DNA of 8,921 bases from Chlorobiota bacterium (GCA_008363265.1 RHKR01000065.1:1-8921); one strand, 5' to 3'; numbered from the stretch's first letter, positions 1 through 7,444 are shown. Notes: a model not told the origin generated them from the sequence alone. A program made the numbers and translations.

Positions 1-762
1 GACATTGCCCAAGTTATCACCATGAATGTTAAGGTGTTTTTGAGGGCCGGCCAGCGGTAAACTTCTTGCGGCATCAGGTGTGAAATAACTGAGGTACCAC
101 CCCTCAATAAACTTCCTGAATGAAGAAATTCTTGGGTGCTGTTTTAATGCACCCAGAGTAGCTAACCCGAGTTTTTGCTTATCATCGAGTTCTATACGCT
201 CCATATCGCCGGATTCCATACCGGTGGTATTTGGCCGGAGAGATTCAATCAGATGCTTGAGGTCAGCAACTTCATCAATATCGCTGAACAGGTAACCTGC
301 TTCAGCTCCTCTCCATACAACACCTGTACCATCTTTAAGGTATAGAAAGGAAAATGGTCTACCCCGTTTTTGTCCCTTTCGCCGCTGCCTGAGACGCTCC
401 ATAGAAACATATGGACGATCATTTTGATCAATATCGATGGAAAGCTCATAGGTGATGGGACGGGCACTACCATCCTCTTTGTAGTAAATTTCAAACTCTA
501 TCGGACCGGTCTGATTTTGAGTGCAAATTCTTTTGAATCCGCCACGACCTCGCATATCGCACGCCTCCTCCACTCCAGCTCGAAGACAATCGGCGAGAAA
601 ACCGAAAGCATCGAACAAGGAACTTTTGCCGGTTCCATTTTTGCCGATCACTGCAGTTAGCGGTTCCAGTGGGGAACTGTCTTGTTGGTTCCACAACCGT
701 CCCAGGTAGACATCTTTTAGTGCCCGGAAATTCCGGATGCGGAAACCTTCAATTTTGGCCAT
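1..762 (-). CDS. AAA family ATPase (AAA_21 / COG4637-like), N-terminal part
   Basis: The first 254 codons are open from an ATG at 762 to the left edge with no stop, so the C-terminus lies outside the window. The protein begins MAKIEGFRIRNFRALKDVYL, the usual first strand of RecF/SMC-like ABC ATPases. A Walker A P-loop, GKNGTGKS, spans residues 40-47. The segment near residues 245-254 (HGDNLGNV) resembles the conserved GxNLxNVL stretch of the 'predicted ATPase' COG4637 family (family knowledge). The signature motif, Walker B and any fused nuclease would lie beyond the edge, so its role cannot be decided. Relatives include stand-alone DNA-associated ATPases and the ATPase halves of phage-defence pairs. 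No strong ribosome binding site or Bacteroidota-type promoter is visible upstream of 762. It is transcribed divergently from the gene at 1037. Confidence 0.85.
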   Translation of the reverse strand, partial: MAKIEGFRIRNFRALKDVYLGRLWNQQDSSPLEPLTAVIGKNGTGKSSLFDAFGFLADCLRAGVEEACDMRGRGGFKRICTQNQTGPIEFEIYYKEDGSARPITYELSIDIDQNDRPYVSMERLRQRRKGQKRGRPFSFLYLKDGTGVVWRGAEAGYLFSDIDEVADLKHLIESLRPNTTGMESGDMERIELDDKQKLGLATLGALKQHPRISSFRKFIEGWYLSYFTPDAARSLPLAGPQKHLNIHGDNLGNV

Positions 763-996
763 TACAATTGCCTGTTCCGAGAGTGTCGATTGATTCTGAA
801 CTCATCTACCATATCCAATAAATTGTTGAATTGTTCAATATTTTCTCAAATGAAACGTAAAACTAACTAATTTTCTCATGAATAAAAAGACTTGAATCGA
901 TCTGAAATCCCCGATTCGTGCTGTTGCCCGGTTGTTCCATTTTCGGAATCGTTGTTATTTTGCTCACAATGTGTAGGTTTTTCTTATTATAATTGC

Positions 997-1004
997 TAAT
1001 TTTG
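997..1004 (+). promoter_or_regulatory. Possible -7 box (TAATTTTG) for the small membrane protein gene
   Basis: TAATTTTG is an exact match to the Bacteroidota -7 consensus TAnnTTTG. It lies 32 bp before the TTG start at 1037, leaving room for a short leader that includes the GGAG ribosome binding site. No convincing TTG lies at the expected -33 distance, so the call rests on the -7 box and its position only. Confidence 0.4.
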
Positions 1005-1036
1005 AGAAACACGAATTCAATAAGTGGAGAGCGGAA

Positions 1037-1375
1037 TTGGACCCTCTTGAAAATCTGGTAAATTTTATAACGGGCGACAGTATCGTATTCGGCTTTCTCC
1101 AGGCTTTCCTCTTTCTCGTAACAATTCTCTCACTCTTCAATGAATTCCTTGGACGGTCAAAACGCGGTAGCAACGCGGAAAAACTATCGCGAGGGGCCAC
1201 TGCAGTCAATCCGGCCGCCACTTCGATCTATTGGGCGCTGGTTATTTTCTTTGCTGTTGTATGTACGACCGCTGAGGAAATACATGGCCACACGATCTTC
1301 TGGCTGGGACTTGATCTGAGTTTACTCACTTATCTCTTTTTCTTTAACAAGTGGTTTGGGAAAAAGCTGTCGTAA
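1037..1375 (+). CDS. Small membrane protein of unknown function, three predicted helices
   Basis: I do not recognise a family for this 112-residue protein. It shows three hydrophobic stretches at about residues 16-37, 62-79 and 86-104, joined by a basic loop (residues 40-52, including GRSKRG) and a short acidic/histidine loop (residues 79-85, AEEIHGH). This suggests a three-helix inner-membrane protein without a cleavable signal peptide. The start is TTG at 1037. It is chosen because GGAG at 1026-1029 sits seven bases upstream and no ATG lies in frame nearby. A -7 box precedes it at 997. The next gene begins 30 bp after its stop with its own strong ribosome binding site, so the two may share a transcript. 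The hydrophobic pattern and context support a real gene, but its function is unknown. Confidence 0.65.
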   Translation: MDPLENLVNFITGDSIVFGFLQAFLFLVTILSLFNEFLGRSKRGSNAEKLSRGATAVNPAATSIYWALVIFFAVVCTTAEEIHGHTIFWLGLDLSLLTYLFFFNKWFGKKLS

Positions 1376-1405
1376 TTAAAGGGACCTGTAATTCAGGAGG
1401 ATAAT

Positions 1406-2677
1406 ATGTTCGGGAAATTCTTTTTTTCGTTTGTAATCGTAATTTCAACTCTACTTAACGCCCAATGGTACAGGCAGGAAGTTCCACCGGGGGTTAATAA
1501 CATCTCATCGGTGTACTTCATTGACGGTCGAACGGGGTGGGCCACGACTTTTCAAGGGGCTATCCTTAAAACCACCAATGGTGGCAGAAACTGGGCCAAA
1601 CTCCGCGACACATCAAACATCTCTTTCAACAGTATCTTCTTTGTCGATCAGAATTATGGCTGGGTCTCCGGCTCCAACAGGTACGGGTACGGGTTCATAA
1701 ACCGCACATCAGACGGTGGCCTCACCTGGACTTCATCACTCACTACCATGTTTCCTTTTAAGAAGTTGAAATTCACTGACCGCAACACCGGCTGGGTGAC
1801 CGGCGGCCCGGTAAGCCGGATGACAATGGGGGCCATCAACAAAACCACCGACGGCGGCGTGACCTGGCAGGAAAATCCGACCGACCACGATGCTCTCTAC
1901 TCCGATATTGACATGGTCAACGACCGGCACGGTTGGATGACCGGCCGCTATGGCACCATCCACAAGACCACCAATGGAGGAGGAATCTGGAAACATGTTA
2001 AAACAATAAGCGAATGCTCCCTCACGAGTGTTGATTTCATCGACAGTCTGCGCGGCTGGGTGGCAGGCTCGAACGGAAGGATATTTACAACTGTTGACGG
2101 TGGTGATAACTGGACCACAATTTCGATAGGTGATAATTTCTGGATAGAATCGATCGTCTTCACCGACCGTAACATGGGCTGGATCGCCGGCGTTGATACT
2201 CTCGCTCATTACGGCTTCATCTCAAAAACAACGGATGGCGGGGGATCGTGGTATCAGCAAACCTTAAGCGATAACCGGGTGAACACATTTTATGAACTCT
2301 TCGCGCTCGACGGTCAGCATCTCTGGGCATCGGGCGATAACGGCGGACTATTCTTTACTTCCAACGGTGGTGATGTATATCAGGCACAATCATCCGAGCG
2401 GGGGTATATCCTGCTGCAGAACACACCCAATCCATTCAGCACCACAACTCTCATAAAATACGCCCTCCCGCCGGAATTGAGGGATCAGCGGGTTCGCGTG
2501 CAGCTCGCGATATTTGACCTCACCGGCACCCGGGTCGCGCAACTCGTTGACGAAGAAAAAGCTTACGGCACCTACGACATCCGATGGAATGCCTCGGGGC
2601 TTCCTTCAGGAGTTTACATCTGCCGGATGGTTGCCGGCGGGGTGGTTGTCAGTAAGAAGATGGTGGTGGTTAGGTGA
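1406..2677 (+). CDS. Exported Ycf48-like beta-propeller protein with T9SS C-terminal sorting domain
   Basis: This 423-residue protein has an N-terminal signal peptide (about residues 1-19, a lysine followed by a phenylalanine-rich hydrophobic core). Seven repeats follow, each pairing a GW-x-x-G turn with a KTT-x-GG-x-x-W strand. They lie at roughly residues 44-63, 85-108, 129-154, 176-195, 217-236, 258-282 and 306-322. This is the BNR/Ycf48-type propeller pattern, and seven repeats fit one closed seven-bladed propeller. Residues about 336-423 form a type A sorting domain: LLQNTPNPF, then a Val-rich strand, IFDLTGTRV, and a final SGVYICRM ... KKMVVVR. In this phylum such domains direct proteins through the type IX secretion system to the cell surface or outside (family knowledge). 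The ligand or role is unknown. ATG 1406 is preceded by AGGAGG at 1395-1400. Confidence 0.93.
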   Translation: MFGKFFFSFVIVISTLLNAQWYRQEVPPGVNNISSVYFIDGRTGWATTFQGAILKTTNGGRNWAKLRDTSNISFNSIFFVDQNYGWVSGSNRYGYGFINRTSDGGLTWTSSLTTMFPFKKLKFTDRNTGWVTGGPVSRMTMGAINKTTDGGVTWQENPTDHDALYSDIDMVNDRHGWMTGRYGTIHKTTNGGGIWKHVKTISECSLTSVDFIDSLRGWVAGSNGRIFTTVDGGDNWTTISIGDNFWIESIVFTDRNMGWIAGVDTLAHYGFISKTTDGGGSWYQQTLSDNRVNTFYELFALDGQHLWASGDNGGLFFTSNGGDVYQAQSSERGYILLQNTPNPFSTTTLIKYALPPELRDQRVRVQLAIFDLTGTRVAQLVDEEKAYGTYDIRWNASGLPSGVYICRMVAGGVVVSKKMVVVR

Positions 2678-2806
2678 GTGTTAAATGTTATGGGGCGGGG
2701 AGAATTGTGAAATGTGATCCTATGCAAGAAAGAAATACTTTAATTGTAGTTTTTGTACAATCATTTAGCATAAATAAAATTTAATTAATTCAGATAAGAA
2801 ATATAA

Positions 2807-3721
2807 ATGGTACCCGATTTTCAAAGTTTAATGCTTCCATTGTTACGATTACTGGGGGATAAGCAGATCCACAAAAGTTCTGATCTCGTGACACAAATAG
2901 CCGATCATTTCAAACTTTCCGACGAGGATCGAAATGAAATGCTGCCCAGCGGCACACAGTTAAAACTTACCAACCGCGTGCACTGGGCAATCTCGCACAT
3001 GAAACATGCCGGATTGCTGGAGTATACTTCAAGAGGTAGGTGCATGATTACTGAGGTTGGATTACAAGTTGTCGCAAATCCTCCGGAAATGGTAAACTTG
3101 AAATATCTGCGCACTTTTCAAATGTTCAAGGAGTGGCAGGATGCATCAAAATCCAATAAAGGAAGTAATGTCGAACCACTTAACGGATCAGAAGGGACAG
3201 CTGCTGCCACACCAGACGAAATGATGGAAGCCTCCTATGCCGAACTAACTAGAGTGCTTCGAAGTGACATCCTTAAAAAAATTAAAAGCTGCTCACCGAA
3301 ATTCTTTGAGCAATTGGTTATCGATCTTCTGCTTAAGATGGGCTATGGAGGCTCAAAAATGGAAGCAGGCGAGGTATTAGGACGAACCAATGACGGTGGG
3401 ATTGACGGGCTGATCAAGGAGGACCGACTCGGATTGGATACTATCTATGTTCAGGCCAAGAAGTGGGAGAACTATGTACCTGTTTCTCAGGTCCGTGACT
3501 TTGCCGGGGCTCTTCTTTCAAAGAAGGCGAAAAAAGGAATTTTCATAACCACCTCTTCATTCCCTAACTCAGCAAAAGAATTTGTGGCCTCAATTGAACC
3601 AAGGATCGTTCTGATCGATGGTCCACAGCTCGCTGAACTAATGATAGAACACGACCTGGGTGTTTCTGTCAAGAAGACTTTCGCTGTCAAGAAATTGGAT
3701 ATTGATTATTATGAGGAGTGA
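2807..3721 (+). CDS. mrr: Mrr-type type IV restriction endonuclease
   Basis: The protein is 304 residues, the same length as E. coli Mrr as I recall it, and appears collinear with it. Residues about 1-90 form the Mrr N-terminal winged-helix DNA-recognition domain (starting VPDFQSLMLPLLRLL, with NRVHWAISHMKHAGLL near residues 63-78). A low-complexity linker follows (about 105-135). The catalytic domain starts near residue 160 with SPKFFEQLVIDLLLKMGYGG. The PD-(D/E)xK-like active site is visible as GGIDG with D200 and QAK with Q216 and K218, the Q-x-K variant typical of Mrr. Family knowledge: Mrr enzymes cut DNA carrying foreign methylation. All catalytic residues are present, so the gene looks intact. 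It sits alone, with no methylase or specificity subunit nearby, as expected for a type IV enzyme. The preceding 130 bp are AT-rich with no clear promoter. Confidence 0.93.
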   Translation: MVPDFQSLMLPLLRLLGDKQIHKSSDLVTQIADHFKLSDEDRNEMLPSGTQLKLTNRVHWAISHMKHAGLLEYTSRGRCMITEVGLQVVANPPEMVNLKYLRTFQMFKEWQDASKSNKGSNVEPLNGSEGTAAATPDEMMEASYAELTRVLRSDILKKIKSCSPKFFEQLVIDLLLKMGYGGSKMEAGEVLGRTNDGGIDGLIKEDRLGLDTIYVQAKKWENYVPVSQVRDFAGALLSKKAKKGIFITTSSFPNSAKEFVASIEPRIVLIDGPQLAELMIEHDLGVSVKKTFAVKKLDIDYYEE

Positions 3722-3739
3722 GTCAATCGCTAATAAATT

Positions 3740-3789
3740 TTAGTAATGCATTCCTAATTTCAGGCCAAATTTTAGTAATGCGATACTAA
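3740..3789. repeat. Two tandem 18-bp dyads, 32 bp apart, between convergent genes
   Basis: The 15-mer AAATTTTAGTAATGC occurs exactly at 3735-3749 and 3767-3781. In each copy it forms the left part of a TTAG...CTAA dyad. The first is TTAGTAATGCATTCCTAA (3740-3757), a palindrome with one mismatched pair. The second is TTAGTAATGCGATACTAA (3772-3789), with perfect six-base outer arms. The 32-bp offset is close to three helical turns. The dyads are AT-rich and have no T-tract, so they look more like protein-binding or recombination sites than terminators. Their function is unknown. Confidence 0.6.
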
Positions 3790-3805
3790 CCTGTGCAAAA
3801 ATCTT

Positions 3806-4852
3806 TCAGGAATGGAAGTTTTTCAGCGCTTTATAGCGCCTTCCCCAGAATTTGAATTTGGTCAGTGAGGTGTAAACGATCAGCCTCTCTATCGGCTTTA
3901 TCCTGAGGAGGTAGTGGATCGCCCTGTAGCTGATGGCGAAGAAGCCGATCATCAGCAGGCTTTCTACAATGAAGCTGATGAACCCGTTCTGCAGGACGGG
4001 AGGCATGGTTTCGAGATTCGCGTGGATGACGTTTTGAAGCAGGTATGAGAAAGCAAAACAAACCGCCGCAGTATAACCGTGCCCCGTTTCAATTGCTTTC
4101 TTCGGGCAATTGCTCATACACTTCATACAGCTCTCACAGTTGAAGGTCCAGAATGGTCGTCCATCCACTTTTTTGATCGCCTGAACGGGGCAGCCCCTGA
4201 TGCAGGCCCCGCAGTCATCACAGTTTTTCGATGCATAAAATGTTTTTGCGAGGAAGAATCTCCCGGCCAAATAATAGCCGACGGATATAGGGGAGATCAG
4301 GACATTCTGAATAATGTCGCGTAACCCTTTAAAATCACTCCCGCCTGAAACCACTTTTCCGGCGAATTTACTTACCCTTTCCTCGTTCTTCGCATGAAGA
4401 AATCTGACTGTCCGTGCGTTCAGTCCCGGATGGATCGATATCCAGTTGGAGGGCATGTCGACCGGGAACATCGACCTGATGGAGTATCCTTTCGACCACA
4501 ACAGAAGTGCCGCCAGATAGAAGGTGATACCCGAGAGCCCGGGTGTGACCCACTTCCCGATGAGCATGCCTGCCCGGGTGTTCATCAGAAGAACATTATT
4601 GTGCCCTCCGGGGAATTTCCTCAGGAAGTGCAACATTATGGGGGGATAGTTGAATCCATGAACGGGTGAGGTGAAGGCCACAAGAGCTTGGGGGTCGGGC
4701 GGTGTGATGCCGGTACAATCGACATCCGCGATATTGAGTACTTCAGTGTGAAGGCCCGTTTCTTTCGCTTTCCGGCAGAGCCATTGGGCGACATTCTTCG
4801 AGTTGCCTGTACCGGAAAAATAATAGACGATCAGCTTGCTGTAGGGTGACAA
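3806..4852 (-). CDS. EFR1-like flavodoxin / 2x[4Fe-4S] ferredoxin protein with hydrophobic C-terminus
   Basis: This 348-residue protein is a probable electron-transfer protein. Residues about 6-165 are flavodoxin-like, with the FMN phosphate-binding loop FSGTGNSKN at 12-20. Two [4Fe-4S] motifs follow: C211-x2-C214-x2-C217-x3-C221-P and C239-x2-C242-x2-C245-x3-C249-P. All eight ligands are present. This order matches the EFR1 family. The remaining roughly 90 residues include hydrophobic stretches at about 261-278 and 290-316 and a basic tail (TKFKFWGRRYK), suggesting membrane association. The start is TTG at 4852: GGAG lies five bases upstream, the FMN loop begins at the expected distance, and the upstream frame reaches a stop without an ATG. 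Its redox partners are not in the window. It converges on mrr. Confidence 0.87.
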   Translation of the reverse strand: MSPYSKLIVYYFSGTGNSKNVAQWLCRKAKETGLHTEVLNIADVDCTGITPPDPQALVAFTSPVHGFNYPPIMLHFLRKFPGGHNNVLLMNTRAGMLIGKWVTPGLSGITFYLAALLLWSKGYSIRSMFPVDMPSNWISIHPGLNARTVRFLHAKNEERVSKFAGKVVSGGSDFKGLRDIIQNVLISPISVGYYLAGRFFLAKTFYASKNCDDCGACIRGCPVQAIKKVDGRPFWTFNCESCMKCMSNCPKKAIETGHGYTAAVCFAFSYLLQNVIHANLETMPPVLQNGFISFIVESLLMIGFFAISYRAIHYLLRIKPIERLIVYTSLTKFKFWGRRYKALKNFHS

Positions 4853-4947
4853 GAATTCTCCGAATTTCTTACGATAAAATTAAGTCTGCCGGTTGGGATG
4901 CCAAATAGCTATTTTTGATCATTTTTTGCGGTTAGAGGCCCCGCGAG

Positions 4948-5009
4948 TCCCACAGGGATTTCTTCGTGCCTTTGGCACTCCTCAACAGGACGGGAGCCCA
5001 ACCCTTGGG
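4948..5009. repeat. Cluster of three small three-base-loop hairpins, possible dispersed repeat
   Basis: Three consecutive inverted repeats, each with a three-base loop, lie within 62 bp: TCCC-ACA-GGGA (4948-4958), GTGCC-TTT-GGCAC (4966-4978) and CCCAA-CCC-TTGGG (4997-5009). They lie beyond the tRNA terminator in a gap without a gene. The sequence around GATTTCTTCGTGCC...GGCACTCCTC has the look of short dispersed intergenic repeats, but one copy in one window cannot establish that. Confidence 0.4.
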
Positions 5010-5021
5010 AAAGTTTAAAAC

Positions 5022-5050
5022 AAAAAAACCCCGATTAATCGGGGTTTTTT
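5022..5050. terminator. Bidirectional intrinsic terminator, serving tRNA-Asn on the minus strand
   Basis: The perfect 16-bp palindrome CCCCGATTAATCGGGG (5029-5044) is flanked by seven A's on the left and six T's on the right. Either strand therefore gives a GC-rich stem followed by a U-tract. On the minus strand it lies just beyond the 3' end of the tRNA gene at 5060, the expected place for tRNA transcript termination. It would also stop transcripts coming from the left on the plus strand. Confidence 0.9.
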
Positions 5051-5059
5051 GTATTATTG

Positions 5060-5131
5060 CTCCGCGAGCAGGACTCGAACCTGCAACCCTTCGGTTAACA
5101 GCCGAATGCTCCACCATTGAGCTATCGCGGA
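5060..5131 (-). tRNA. trnN: tRNA-Asn (anticodon GUU)
   Basis: The minus strand folds into a complete cloverleaf. The acceptor stem is TCCGCGA/TCGCGGA, and the D stem GCTC/GAGC has a short loop AATGGTG. The anticodon stem TTCGG/CCGAA holds loop CTGTTAA with anticodon GTT at 5097-5099. The variable loop is GGGTT and the T stem GCAGG/CCTGC holds loop TTCGAGT. The discriminator is G, as usual for Asn. The gene is 72 nt and CCA is not encoded. It has its own promoter upstream (5151-5181) and terminator downstream (5022-5050), so it is a single-gene unit. Confidence 0.97.
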
Positions 5132-5150
5132 ATAATTTATAATTGAGCTT

Positions 5151-5181
5151 CAAATATACGCATTCCGCGGATATCTGTCAA
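5151..5181 (-). promoter_or_regulatory. Bacteroidota-type promoter of tRNA-Asn
   Basis: On the minus strand TTG (5181-5179) is followed by a 20-nt spacer and then TATATTTG (5158-5151). This is an exact match to the -33 TTG / -7 TAnnTTTG consensus. The implied start, a few bases further on near 5145, is about 14 nt before the mature tRNA 5' end at 5131. The -7 octamer and spacer length are identical to those of the DAHP synthase leader promoter at 8312-8342. Confidence 0.8.
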
Positions 5182-5270
5182 TAACTTTTTTATATTTTTG
5201 TTAAAATCATACGATTTCAGAATGATTACCCGCTTTTTGGGGAGAATGTCCCTTGATATAAAAAGATAAA

Positions 5271-5299
5271 TTGTTGATATTGCACACGGTTTAATTTTA
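5271..5299 (+). promoter_or_regulatory. Possible promoter for the histidine kinase gene
   Basis: TTG at 5271-5273 is followed by an 18-nt spacer and TAATTTTA at 5292-5299, one base off TAnnTTTG. This would give a very short leader before ATG 5312. An alternative is TATTTTTG at 5193-5200, a perfect -7 box with no good -33 element and a leader of about 100 nt. The sequence does not decide between them. Confidence 0.35.
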
Positions 5300-5311
5300 T
5301 TTAAGAAAGCT

Positions 5312-7444
5312 ATGCGACACCCGCTGCGTTTAATCACTTTCCTCCTTATTTTAACGTTCACCGGCCATGCTCAGTTGTCCACTGAACTGCTGGATACATA
5401 TTCCGCGAAGAATCGTGATACCGCCTGGGTTACCAAAATGGTGCGGCTCACCAGCGAGCAGTTTTCCGTTGATCTGCGTGGCACGATCGGTTACATTAAT
5501 TCAGTCAGGGATATCGCGAAAAAACTGAAATTCGAACGTGGCATTTTCGAGGCGACAATTCAGATATCCGAGTATTACCGTCTCACAAGGCAGCTCGACT
5601 CGGCGGACAGGTTCATAAATGAACTGACCTCACTGGCTGAAAAATCCGGTATCGCGCTTCAGAAGTGCCGGGCAAAGATCGCGAAGGGGCTTTACCTGGC
5701 AATGAAGGGGCAGAACAAGGAGTCGATCGCGGTTTACAATGAAGCCGTCTTGTTGGTTGATACCAGCAAGGAGCAAGGTACCTATGCCTCGATCCTCACA
5801 AACAGGGCGAACAGCAAAAGTAATATCGATCAGACTGAATCTGCAGTTCAGGATTACATCTCTGCCGCACGGATATTTGAGAAGACGAAGGACCAGCAGT
5901 CACTCGCGATCACGTATAACAACATAGCCCTGGAACTTGGAAAACTTGGAAGATACAGGAACGCTGTAGAGTATTACAACAGGGCGATCGCCATCCACAC
6001 AAGACTGAAGAACTACTACGACCTGGCTTTTACCTACACAAACGCCTCCACATCCCTCGAAGCGATGGATTCTCTCGACGCCGCGCTCGATTACAACAAC
6101 AAATCGATAGATCTGGCCAAGGAGAGGGGATTCACATACACGCTCGCTCAGGCGTACATGAACGAGGGATCGATCTACAGGAAGAAAAAAGATGCTGTCA
6201 AAGCCGAGCAATTCTTCAAAAAATCGCTGGATGTCTGTTACAAAGAAGGGATCACTTACGGCCTGATGGTTAATATGGCAGCCCTGGGAGAACTCTACTC
6301 CGAGACGGGTCAGAAGCTGAAAGCGGTGGCCCACTTCGACAGCGCCATGAAATACGCGGTGATGATGGAGAGCAAGGCTGAGATAAATGATCTGAACGGT
6401 AAACTCGCCCGGGTACTGGCCGATGTCGGCGATTTTGAAAGGGCTTATAAGTGCCTCAGGCTTTTCCACGATTACACCGACAGCATAAAAGGCGGAGAGA
6501 CGGCAGCTAAAATTATCGAGTTGGAGAAAAGATTTGAAACAGAAAAACAGGCTGCTGAGATAGCCCGGCTTGAACAGGTGACTTCCAACCAGATAATCGC
6601 TATTGTTAGTCTGATCGCTGTGGCGGGAGCATCTTTTTCATTCATCTTTTTCTTCAGATACAAGAGGCGAAAAGCGGAGGAGGAGAGGGAGAAAGCCGCA
6701 AGACACGCGGAGGAGATTGAGCGATACTCGGAAGAGCTTAAGGAACTTAACGCGACAAAAGACAAACTCTTCTCACTTATATCACATGATATAAGGGGGC
6801 CATTCCAGCCAATACTCGGTTTTTCCGAGGTGCTGGCCACTCAGTCGGAAGAACTTCCACGCGAAGAAATTACTGCTATTTCCAGGGACCTCCATGCGGT
6901 TGCCGGCAGCACGTTCTTCCTGGTAGGCAACCTGCTCGACTGGGCGAGGGCACAAACGGGGAAGATTGCGTTCAATCCTGAGGAACTGGATTTCAGATCG
7001 ATGATCGACAGCGTATATCAGAATCTCGGTTACGCGTTGAGGGAGAAAGATATCACACTCGCGGTCGAGATATCCAAGGGCGTGAAAATCAAAGGTGACA
7101 GGATGATGATCACCTCGATACTGCAGAATATCATTCAGAACGCGGTCAAGTTTTCGCATGCGGGAAGTGAAGTTATTCTCACAGGAGAGGTCGAAGATGA
7201 ACTTTTCCGGGTGTCGATCACCGATACCGGCATCGGAATGACCAGGGAGACGATGGAGAACCTTTTTAGTCCATCCGGTACCAGGTCGGAAAGGGGCACG
7301 AACAATGAGAAGGGAACGGGCCTCGGATTGAGCCTCAGCGCCGAATTTGTGGAGAGACATTCAGGAAAGATCGAAGTGGAGAGCATACTTGGCCAGGGAA
7401 GCAGATTCTCGTTTACACTTCCACTTGCGGAGGAGAAGGTTTGA
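5312..7444 (+). CDS. TPR-containing membrane sensor histidine kinase
   Basis: The 710-residue protein begins with a signal peptide (residues 1-20, basic then hydrophobic, ending GHA-Q). A helical region of TPR-like repeats spans about 80-390, for example TYNNIALELGKLGRYRNAVE at 201-220. Next come a transmembrane helix (about 428-449), a charged coiled coil (450-485), a HisKA domain with the H-box SHDIRGPF and phosphoacceptor H492, and a HATPase_c domain. The latter has the N-box around N610, G1 DTGIG at 638-642 and G2 GTGLGLSL at 668-675. All catalytic motifs are intact. The layout, periplasmic TPR sensor plus cytoplasmic kinase, is common in Bacteroidota. No receiver domain is fused and no response regulator is adjacent, so its partner is unknown. 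Its last codons carry the ribosome binding site of tyrA and its stop overlaps the tyrA start, which predicts cotranscription. Confidence 0.93.
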   Translation: MRHPLRLITFLLILTFTGHAQLSTELLDTYSAKNRDTAWVTKMVRLTSEQFSVDLRGTIGYINSVRDIAKKLKFERGIFEATIQISEYYRLTRQLDSADRFINELTSLAEKSGIALQKCRAKIAKGLYLAMKGQNKESIAVYNEAVLLVDTSKEQGTYASILTNRANSKSNIDQTESAVQDYISAARIFEKTKDQQSLAITYNNIALELGKLGRYRNAVEYYNRAIAIHTRLKNYYDLAFTYTNASTSLEAMDSLDAALDYNNKSIDLAKERGFTYTLAQAYMNEGSIYRKKKDAVKAEQFFKKSLDVCYKEGITYGLMVNMAALGELYSETGQKLKAVAHFDSAMKYAVMMESKAEINDLNGKLARVLADVGDFERAYKCLRLFHDYTDSIKGGETAAKIIELEKRFETEKQAAEIARLEQVTSNQIIAIVSLIAVAGASFSFIFFFRYKRRKAEEEREKAARHAEEIERYSEELKELNATKDKLFSLISHDIRGPFQPILGFSEVLATQSEELPREEITAISRDLHAVAGSTFFLVGNLLDWARAQTGKIAFNPEELDFRSMIDSVYQNLGYALREKDITLAVEISKGVKIKGDRMMITSILQNIIQNAVKFSHAGSEVILTGEVEDELFRVSITDTGIGMTRETMENLFSPSGTRSERGTNNEKGTGLGLSLSAEFVERHSGKIEVESILGQGSRFSFTLPLAEEKV
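7429..7444 (+). promoter_or_regulatory. Coupled tyrA ribosome binding site and start overlapping the kinase stop
   Basis: GGAGG at 7429-7433 lies within the last kinase codons, seven bases before TTG at 7441. The sequence TTGA (7441-7444) contains both the tyrA TTG start and the kinase TGA stop, an arrangement that usually gives translational coupling. The start is supported because the Rossmann GxGxxG motif begins at residue 7, the normal distance for TyrA proteins. Confidence 0.75.

Noticed and set aside
370..709. Plus-strand open frames at 370-660 and 521-709
   Set aside because: They are antisense to the AAA ATPase, whose minus-strand frame is open from 762 to the edge with clear Walker A and family motifs.
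894..917. Inverted repeat GAATCG...CGATTC in the divergent gap
   Set aside because: The six-base arms with a 12-base loop and no T-tract are too weak to call as an operator or terminator. The 763-1036 gap otherwise shows only the -7 box at 997.
2678..2806. Possible promoter around TAGTTTTTG before mrr
   Set aside because: The box is one base too long for TAnnTTTG and there is no TTG at a suitable distance, so no promoter is called.
4932..5153. 73-codon minus-strand frame covering the tRNA
   Set aside because: Its segment SSMVEHSAVNRRVAGSSPARG is the well-known false translation of a tRNA gene; the rest is terminator and hairpin-rich intergenic sequence.
5900..6469. 189-codon minus-strand frame opposite the TPR region
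   Set aside because: It is antisense to the histidine kinase coding sequence and has no motif, start signal or context support.
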